64,000 nucleotides of DNA from assembly GCF_001039355.2 (NCBI RefSeq), contig NW_019775398.1:32379-96378 (forward strand), written 5' to 3'. This stretch comes from Lingula anatina (Eukaryota > Brachiopoda > Lingulata > Lingulida > Lingulidae). The first letter of the stretch is position 1. Each line of letters starts with the position of its first letter. The notes below the pieces were generated by a model, which was not told where the DNA came from, did not search any database, and worked only from the letters and a program-made list of their open reading frames with translations. The translations under genes and the position numbers were made by a program. This document shows, one piece after another, positions 48,037 through 64,000 of this stretch.

Positions 48037-48934
48037 GAATAATACATTTAATCAATGGAAGGAACATCCAAGACTCAAGCTTGCTGCAGGGTTCTTTCCA
48101 TTTTCTTCATCAAAGCTTAGACAACTTCAAAAGTTAAATAAATGAATAGTTATAATGATACTTATTATTAAACAAAACACTTCTAACTGCCTAGTAAACT
48201 TAAATGGGGTGAGCAAAAACTGGTTAGGGGGTGTGGGGTAGTTCTAATATTGCCACAAGTTCCAACTGAAAATGTTGCATTGTGGCTTTAAACTTCTATA
48301 CACTGCAGAGGTATAAGAGAGAAAATCTACTCTGTGCTTTGACATGGACACCCTTACAAGACTATGAACTATACGAGATCTAATTACAATTACAAAGTTA
48401 ATACCAGCACACCCTCGTACCCCAATGTGCAGGCCACATATTCCAAGTGAAGCAGATTTTTTTCTCAACAAGTTGTTCACAAAAGTTTGAAGACTGCAGC
48501 CATTACTGTGCGATGCTCCAATCCAGCTCCCACACCTTTTGCAAAATAAGACTTCAGAGTGGCTGAACCATTGTTACATTTGGTTATAAAGGTTAGAACC
48601 AAGAGGAGGGTAGGAAAGGGGGTTAAATGATGAAATACAGAGCACATTGTTCCAGTGTTGACAAACTAACCCCAGAATAAATTTGTGTCCTTCCTGGAGG
48701 CCTGTATTTGTGAACACTTTACTGATACATTTTCATGTTACTCTAAAGATAATAATAAAAAAATAATAATAATGATAAGATCCATCTCTCCAGCCACCCT
48801 TTACTGCGCCCCAGCAAAACAGTTGTAAGTCAACCAAATAGTTGGTGACACATTGTCGTCATTGCTTGGATCACACCAGGGGTCGTCAAAAAGACCTCGG
48901 CAATCCCTTGGCTTCCTGATTTTTGCTGCAGACT

Positions 48935-57208
<8,274 letters not shown>

Positions 57209-57911
57209 GGTACACAGCAATTTCTTCGATGTGCTCGTCCGACACACCTTAAATGTCAAATGGAAATTGGTGAATATTCTCCTGAATATCACCGCAGGCC
57301 GTATAAACTGACCGTACGCCGACAGCGCTATTTTTAACACAATTTTGATTGAAATGGAGTCTTCCCTTGTCCTGTCAATAGAAACGTGCTTTTTGACAAC
57401 CAAACAACATCCCTTTCTTCCCCGTCTCTGTGAGCCTTAATTTCAGAAAGGTTCGGGTCTTAGAGAAGCAATAATGGCTAGATGAAAGTTCAGTGTACTT
57501 ATTAATGTTGAGTCCGGCTTATTTAGGTGTCCTCGAACTTCACTGGACAGGTTTAGATATCGACATACTGGTCAACCGACTCTCCAATATGGCGTCCCAG
57601 GATGGTACCCGCGAGGCGACAACGAGGCTCGTGACATTTTCCGGTTTCCGACCAATACAGCAACCCCTCTGCTGAGCAATGAGTCTTCTGCTAATAGAGG
57701 TCTCCAAACATGACAGGCTTCTTTGTATATGTAAATGTCTTCCTTCAAACAATGAGATAAACAAACACAAATTAGATTTTCTTTAATCACACTGCGATTT
57801 TTCTATATTTTATGAAGAAAGCATCCTTAATATCTCTGTTTAATATGTTAAGCTTTCTCTTGTGTTGTTAAACACCCGGATGATTTCCATAGCGACCACA
57901 AAGAAGCAAAG
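57209..57911. promoter_or_regulatory. divergent promoter region between CK2 alpha and CFAP263
   Basis: About 700 bp separate the two start codons on opposite strands. The region 57560-57670 is locally CpG-rich and contains CAATATGGCGTCC (57585-57597, YY1-like), TTTTCCGGTTTCCG (ETS-like on the minus strand) and GACCAATAC (CCAAT). The CK2 5' UTR may include a splice upstream of 57208. CFAP263 also starts in an AAGATGGCGGA context. These are typical of CpG-type housekeeping promoters. Confidence 0.5.
57883..57896 (+). promoter_or_regulatory. RFX X-box-like site upstream of CFAP263
   Basis: ATTTCCATAGCGAC matches the X-box consensus GTTNCCATRGNAAC at all but about two positions. It lies 15 bp before the CFAP263 start codon. 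RFX factors bind such sites in promoters of ciliary genes across animals. Confidence 0.5.
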
Positions 57912-59521
57912 ATGGCGGAGTCAGAGACGATGAGTGTTGACACCAGTAATGAGGCTAACGATGATCCTCTGCAGGAGTTAACAGACGATGAGTTGGACAG
58001 ACTGTTAGATGAAACTCTGTAAGTACTACATGCAGAGTTATATGGATCAACTGTCTGAAGAGAGGGACACATATCCTTCATATCCGTGGCGAATTTCTAC
58101 ACTTTGTCTCATCTTCATTTATTTTATGAATTTCGTTTCGGAAATAATAATAATATTTATTCGCAATTATGACTTTTTTCAACGCATCTGTCATTAAAGT
58201 TGTAAAAACCCGTATACTAAATCATCCAGTGCCTACCTGAAGGTAAAAATGAATGTTTTTTTGGATAGATTACACGTGATTGTTAACAATCAATACATTT
58301 ATCATTGATCATTATTTTAGGCGTGCCAATGAGGTTCTGGCAGCAGAAACACAGATGTTTGAAAAGTTCTTCAAACGAGTTGAACCAAAAGAGCTCCAAG
58401 GTATCCAACTCTCTGTCAACGCTGCTCCGTCCCAATCCCAACATGATGTTGGGGGTCGTGGAATTGGAAGAAAACGATCCAAATCACGTAGCAGCCATGT
58501 CGACAAAAGTCTGAGACTGACAGCAGAACAGAAGTGTGATATTGCACAGAGGGAGATTGAGGAATTAAGGGAAGATATTGACAGACTGAAAGATGAATCT
58601 GAACGTGTTCTTGACACATATAGGGTGGGTGTTGTCGTTATTTATTTGATTATTTATTTATTTGCTGTATTTGGGTTATTTGGTTCTAATATGGAATCAG
58701 GGTTCTTGTTAGCGCAATTTTTGTGTGTCCCTGACACTGTTTCATCGAAATTGACCCCCAATTTAAAATGTATTGCGTCCATTTGACGCACATTTATCTC
58801 AGTCCCCAGTGTAACACTATCTACTTGTTTTTTTGTAAATGTCAGTAAAGTTCAGAAAGTTCCATTAGTGACATTCTTTCAATGACCCTGGTCACCTACA
58901 GCTTTCACATGATAAGGTCTGTCATCGATAGGGATGGTCTGGTGGCAGAGTACCCCATGTTCTAGCAACTTGCACATGTTCACAGGCATATGAATTTAGC
59001 ATGTTTTTTTTTAGCATGTGTTAACAGTTGACTACAAAGATTTGTATCCATTCTTTTGCAAGTTGGTTGTTATTGCACTGGTTATCCCAATTAGTCATGT
59101 GCCTTGTGAAAGGGGATTTAGTTGTATAAACATAATTTACACAAAATCGAGGAGCAGATTAAGTGCAGAGCATGTGGAGAGGTTAATGTTACTTTCCATA
59201 GAGGGGCCAAAACTGAAAGAGTTTAATTTTGGTGCTGCCCTTGCAAAATTCAAAGCTGACAAAAACAGAAGGAAGTAAAAAAAAAAAAAAAACTGATAAT
59301 AAATAACACTTATGACTTTTGTTGCTTTTATTCCTTTTAAATATTTATTTCAATATTATTTCGAACTTATGAATTCTTGACCTATAAATTTTGAAAATGA
59401 CTCCCATTTTTAAAAAGTGGGGGTCAAAATGACCCTTACAAGCAAAATCTAGTGGAAACCCTGGGAATGTAACTGTTCTGTGCAAAAGTTTCATATAGGT
59501 TAAGCAATGTCATATAAAAAT

Positions 59522-59568
<47 letters not shown>

Positions 59569-62032
59569 TGAAATGAAAATGATAAATATAAACAATTTTC
59601 ACTAAATATTAAAAAAAAAAGGCTGTGACTATACAGAAGGAATATTTTAATACATCTTAACTTCTATATTATTATTATCTTATTCTTGTTTGTTGTTTTG
59701 TAGGCCATCATGGAGGAGGCAGACATCAGAATAAATGAAATCAAGAAAGCCTCCTATGAATTTGAGAGAGATATTGTTAAAGGGGCAGTGAACACAAGAA
59801 CAGGAAAAGTGATCTCTGAAAGAGTGCTCAAATATTTGGAAGACAAAATCAGAGCTAGGGTGAGATTCTTCACATATACCTCATAATTGCCTTTTTTGTC
59901 ATTGTTTCTAAAGCTGATGTTAAAACCTAGCATTGCTTAAAAATTTGAGGTGCTGGGGCCACCCTAGCTTTTTTAAACCAAAGTTGAATAAGATAAAATT
60001 TTTGTACTATTTTTAACATAAGGCAAAATGGTTAAACAAAATTCTGATGTTATCTTGGGACTTCAAAAATTGAAAAGAAGACTTTCACATTACAAATATT
60101 ATGATTTTCATCACTTCAGGACACACTTATCGAGAAGCTCAGATTGAAGAATTCAACGCTGAAAGTCCAAAAGAAAAAATTAGCAATGCAGCTGAAACAG
60201 GTATGGACCACTAATTTGACAGACATTTGTCAAATGTAAATGCAACAAGTTTTGTTTCCTAATCATAATATTATATAAAATGATGATGGCAGTGGATCAA
60301 GTGAATTATAGACCGCATTCACATCGAGTTGAGGCATGGCTCTACAAAGCCACGAACTAAATATGGCGGACGTACATGAAAGGAAAACCGCCTAATCTTT
60401 TAATAGTCTCTCCGCCTCTCACACGCCTCCCCATGTGTTGTCCCAATGGAGCCGAGATTTAATGGCTGTACCCCCGCAGGGACGACGAGGGGGGAGGCGT
60501 GTGTGAGGCGGAGAGACTATTAAAAGATTAGGCGGTTTTTCTTTCATGTACGTCTGCCATATTTAGTTCGTGGATTTGTATAGCCATGGCTCAACTTGTT
60601 GTGAATGTAGTCATAGAAACCTAATTGTAAAGAAATTTGTCAGGGTGGGGTGGGGGATGGGGGAAGCTACTAGTACATGAACATGCATGTAAAATTTTTT
60701 ATTAGATTCGACTTTTGAAAAATATTTCACATGTGGCTTGTCCTATTTTTTTACTTATTGATGTTCTTTTATCATCCTAAGTTTGTTATAATTATTTTTA
60801 TACATTTGTAATTTTATTTTGCTACTGTAAAATCTGGTCATTTTTAAACTGCTCCTCTTTTGAGTCATGAAATGATATTTAAATATAAACTACATCATTC
60901 CACTACATTTAATTGTATTTTTACAAACCTTGGATGTATTTGTAATAGAAAGAGGAGATGGGTGAGGTTCTACATGAAGTGGACTTTAATCAGCTGAAGA
61001 TTGAGAATGCCCAGTACTTGGAAAAGATAGACGAGAGAAACCAGGACCTCCTGAGACTTAAACTGATGGCAGGAAATACACTGCAAGTGCTCAACACATA
61101 CAAGGTAAGCAATAGATGATATAATATGTCAACTCTGTAGTTACTGCCTTATTGGTATTTGGTGCACGTTTGATTTTCAGACATTTTTAACATCATGGCC
61201 ATCTTTTAAGCTATGCAGTCATTTGGAATTTATGTAGGTGGCTTTGTGTCCCAAGTTTTCTAAAAGAACTGAAAAGACCATTCTCTGACCATTCATGGAA
61301 TCAAAACAAAAGAAAAATTAATTTTTTTAAAAAAAAGGAAAAAATTAAATAAAGAAATACAAAATATTCCTCAAGCAACATTTGACATAAGGTATCATAA
61401 TTAATTGTCTTGTTATTTTCAGAAAAAACTCAGCACATTAACTCTGGAGTCAACGAGACTTAAAGCTGAAATTGCATCAAGAAATGATCTGTTGGCCAGA
61501 ATTGACAGTGAAACAGTCACCGTAGAGACGGTAATTTTATCTTTTTTCAGACTTTAGCAAAGTAGTTGAAATATATATAAAATTGATTTAAAGAAGAGCA
61601 GTTAATATGTTCTTTTTTTCATTGCAGCAACATTGGTTGAATTGTACTACTTTCATGAAAACCTAATAATGCTCTGAAAGTCCATACTATAAGTATTTTG
61701 TATATTACTTTACTTCTGCTTTAACATGTGTATGTGTGTGTGCATGTAAGTTAAAGCCTAAAAAAATCTTATCAACTGGTTTCCAGGACCGAGCAGGTGC
61801 AGAGAAGATAAATCGCAAGCTCCGCACACAGCTTGGTGACTATCGCGTGCCAGAGGTGATGGAATATGTCCGCGAGAGGGCAGACCTGTACGAGATGCAC
61901 AAGAAAGTAAAGAGCTGGGAGAGGAAGGTAGAAATTGCAGAGATGGGACTGAAGACGCACAGGAAGGCTTGGAATCAAATGCGCATGGCCAGTCACCAAC
62001 CAAATCCATGGGGAGTCATGGAAACAGTTTAA
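57912..62032 (+). CDS. CFAP263: cilia- and flagella-associated protein 263 (CCDC113)
   Basis: Seven coding exons: 57912-58018, 58321-58624, 59704-59859, 60120-60200, 60949-61104, 61423-61530 and 61787-62032, in frame with GT-AG junctions, give 385 residues (human CCDC113 about 377). An acidic N-terminus is followed by coiled coil throughout. Diagnostic stretches: ETQMFEKFFKRVEPKE, RRSKSR-like GRKRSKSRSS, RLKNSTLKVQKKKLAMQLKQ, VDFNQLKIENAQYLEKIDER, GNTLQVLNTYK and WERKVEIAEMGLKTHRKAWN. In cilia this protein works with CFAP184/CCDC96 near the base of radial spoke 3 and the N-DRC and is also linked to centriolar satellites. The ATG sits in AAAGATGGCGGAG. Introns 2 and 4 carry a hAT remnant and a foldback MITE. 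It is divergent from the CK2 alpha gene. Confidence 0.95.
58698..59463 (+). mobile_element. internally deleted hAT transposon in CFAP263 intron 2
   Basis: The ends are CAGGGTTCTTGTTAGC at 58698 and, on the minus strand, CAGGGTTTCCACTAGAT at 59463, a hAT-type terminus. The 5-bp flanks GGAAT are identical (58693-58697, 59464-59468). Inside, 59021-59278 encodes the C-terminal hAT dimerisation domain: YPFFCKLVVIALVIPISHVP then CERGFSCINI, RLSAEHVERLMLLSIEGP and FNFGAALAKF. Only this last part of the transposase remains, followed by a run of 18 A, so the element is dead and non-autonomous. Confidence 0.75.
59527..59564. repeat. (TA)n microsatellite
   Basis: About 19 TA units in CFAP263 intron 2. 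Confidence 0.9.
60311..60613. mobile_element. large foldback MITE in CFAP263 intron 4
   Basis: Arms of about 130 bp (60311-60440 and 60483-60613) are inverted copies: GCATTCACATCGAGTTGAGG at the left mirrors CTCAACTTGTTGTGAATG at the right. Inside them, CCGCCTAATCTTTTAATAGT mirrors ACTATTAAAAGATTAGGCGG perfectly. The loop is about 40 bp. No coding capacity. Confidence 0.7.
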
Positions 62033-62185
62033 TTTTTTTCTTTGATTTATTAAGTCAATATTTGAGGAAAGAGAGAGAGGCCGGGCATGGCATGGAGTCA
62101 CCATTGAAATGTACCTTTTTTCTTTTATATGCAATCATAACCAAACTAATGGGTGACACGGAAACAGTGTAAACATTGTCCAAAC

Positions 62186-62191
62186 AATAAA
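62186..62191 (+). terminator. polyadenylation signal of CFAP263
   Basis: AATAAA about 155 nt past the stop codon. A second AATAAA at 62507-62512 offers a longer 3' UTR. Both are plausible. Confidence 0.5.
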
Positions 62192-62512
62192 CACTGGAGG
62201 AGCGGGACAATAATACCTTTTAAAATGAAAGGGACCATGGGACTGCTCTAAACATATTTAAACCAGCGTAAAATATCATATTTAACATTATATCATGTAA
62301 AGCATTCATTTCAGGATCTATACAGATCCGTGTTGTAATGTAATAGAAAGACAAGTGGTTTTAGCACTGCAAATATATTGACATACTTTAATACTGTACT
62401 TTTGTTGCAGTGCAGTTATAGAACTTGTCAAGCAATATCCGTATTGAAACCAGAGTATGCTTGCATGGTGAATCATTATCATTATTGTCAAGATGTATAT
62501 TTTGTAAATAAA

Positions 62513-63081
62513 GTGAAATATCCATATTTTTTCTGTTTGCTTAGATTTGCATGTTTTCAGAGAAAAAGGATATTAATTCTCGGATAGAAACTTTTCAAAA
62601 AAAAAATTGAACTCCTTCCGTTTACAAACAAATATCCTGACTGCACACACTGCCCACAAACAAAATAACTCCAAACAAAACTGTAAAATGAATCTTTACT
62701 ACACATCTTATAAAATCTGTACATTTGTTTATCAAGAGAAGTCACCTGTTCAAATTCAACACACGTATGCAGAGGTCCATGTTCAACATTTACTTTTATA
62801 ACAGTAGTCATCTGACCCATGCAGGGATAGCATAGTGTCTTTCAGGATGTCAAAGTGACCTTGAAGTTAACAAAGGTTCTGTGCTCTCCTAGAAAAATTA
62901 TGTCTATTCTGTCAACTAGATCTCCCATCAGCAGGCATTATAACAAATGTCTCTGCCGCACAAACAAATCATTCTCAACTTGCATGATGATTCTTCAGAA
63001 ATACATGATCCGTATTCCATCTTTCCCTTTTTGATCTTTCTTCACATCACTTCCAATTTACAACAGTATAACTTGTGATCT
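62513..63081. other. non-coding gap between convergent CFAP263 and SNRPD1
   Basis: Nothing recognised beyond AT-rich sequence. The two 3' ends converge here. Confidence 0.5.
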
Positions 63082-63087
63082 TTTATT
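63082..63087 (-). terminator. polyadenylation signal of SNRPD1
   Basis: AATAAA on the minus strand, about 117 nt past the stop codon at 63206-63204. Confidence 0.5.
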
Positions 63088-63203
63088 CTGATACACAAGT
63101 CATCCAGAACATCCGTAAGTAATCACCAATTGAGAAAGTCCTGAAGAACCCGTAAGACAGGTCTCTTAAAGCACTTAAGTCTATGCATGTAGGAATGTTC
63201 AGT

Positions 63204-63832
63204 TTACCGCCTGCCTCTCCCACGCCCTCCACCTGGGCCGCCTCTCCCTCCTCTACCACCACGGCCACCTCTCCCTCTGCCACGCCCTCTGCCCATACCT
63301 GGAGCACATGAAAACAATATGAGTTAATAAAATTCTAGTGCTAATTAGGGCATGTGATTATTATTTTTAAATAGTCTGTAAAAATTAACAAATGTGGAAA
63401 ACAACAAGGCATTTCACTACAGATTTAAAGACTGTCAGATCATCTTTTTTCATCTGGATATATGAAACATATCATTGCAATATTTTATCAAATATGCATG
63501 TTGAATAAATGCAGATTTGGTTATTTCTTTCATAAACCCTTCTCCTTTTCCTCCCATCCAAACACTTACTATACACACATACATCATAGGCCTAGTAACT
63601 TTTTTCCACACACACACACAAAATTATATATGCCACAGACCTGCTTTTTCCTTCCTTGCCTTGGCTTTGGGTGTGTCGTCAACCAGGAGTGTGTCCAGAG
63701 GCAGGCTGTCTGGCAGGATGAAGTAACGGATATTATTGCCGCGTATACTCAGTGTGTCTATCTGGACTGGGTCTCTGTTCTTAACCGTCATTTTTACTGC
63801 CTTCAGATGTGTGTTCATACTGACGTCAACGC
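63204..63832 (-). CDS. SNRPD1: small nuclear ribonucleoprotein Sm D1, 3' part
   Basis: The last two exons, 63832-63641 and 63298-63204, join in frame. The first encodes the end of the Sm fold: [16 protein letters not shown] of Sm1, then the Sm2 motif [15 protein letters not shown] and [11 protein letters not shown]. The second encodes an Arg/Gly tail ([14 protein letters not shown] up to GRGRR, then TAA). SmD1 is a core subunit of the seven-membered Sm ring on U1, U2, U4 and U5 snRNAs. Its RG tail is the site of symmetric arginine dimethylation and SMN binding. The tail here is GRGG-rich and shorter than the uninterrupted GR run of vertebrates. The N-terminal exon(s) with KLVRFLMKL-type sequence lie beyond the right edge. 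63833-64000 is intron. Confidence 0.95.
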
Positions 63833-64000
63833 CTGAAATACAGCAGCAACACTTAACATCAGGAAGTCCAATAACATAATTTTTCAAAGTTTTTTTTTTG
63901 AAATGTGAAAAATCTCAGCCAATTTTCCTTTCCTTCACTCAATAATCAATGTAATTGAGGCATCCCTTTATTTTATAATGAATCAAGTTATCAACATGAT

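Noticed and set aside
59018-59278. Independent or domesticated hAT-derived gene inside CFAP263 intron 2
   Set aside because: Only the last domain is present, directly preceded by an in-frame stop and lying between transposon ends. No exon structure.

Overview
This is an AT-rich animal genome segment. It has GT-AG introns, short exons in large non-coding space, many microsatellites and many fossil transposable elements. The well-recognised proteins are animal-type (CFAP20, casein kinase 2 alpha, CFAP263/CCDC113, SmD1), and two of them are axonemal, so the organism has motile cilia. The repeat landscape (BEL/Pao, hAT, LINE, AACGTTG-palindrome elements) suggests a marine bilaterian invertebrate. 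A lophotrochozoan is my first guess, but a non-vertebrate deuterostome cannot be excluded. Two single-N joins (21378, 28306) and a 399-N gap (41305-41703) show a draft assembly.

Left part (1-19 kb): the last exon of an RGK-type Ras-family GTPase (2627-2919, +), then about 16 kb without a supported gene, holding microsatellites, MITEs and a retroelement scrap.

Middle (19-33.2 kb): two intact, related, two-exon genes for orphan rhodopsin-like 7TM receptors with a cysteine-rich, N-glycosylated ectodomain of about 330 residues. They converge (19210-22502 + and 29487-33042 -). Between them lie a decayed fragment of a third copy (28499-28612), a degenerate BEL/Pao gag-protease fragment and several MITEs. 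This local receptor cluster is the least familiar biology in the window.

33-44 kb: a repeat-rich desert with a long, interrupted inverted repeat (about 34.7-36.5 against 38.9-40.7 kb), a nested insertion whose empty site is preserved in the other arm, a LINE 3' end carrying a hAT MITE in its ATT tail, and the assembly gap.

Right part (44.5-64 kb): a compact housekeeping/ciliary block. CFAP20 (-, 5 coding exons) and the casein kinase 2 catalytic subunit (-, 12 coding exons) are followed by CFAP263/CCDC113 (+, 7 coding exons), which is divergent from CK2 across about 700 bp. The 3' end of SNRPD1 (-) runs off the right edge. CFAP20-CSNK2A-CFAP263 has the same order and orientation as CFAP20-CSNK2A2-CCDC113 on human 16q21, so this looks like ancient microsynteny. 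An RFX X-box-like site lies 15 bp upstream of the CFAP263 start codon, fitting ciliary regulation.
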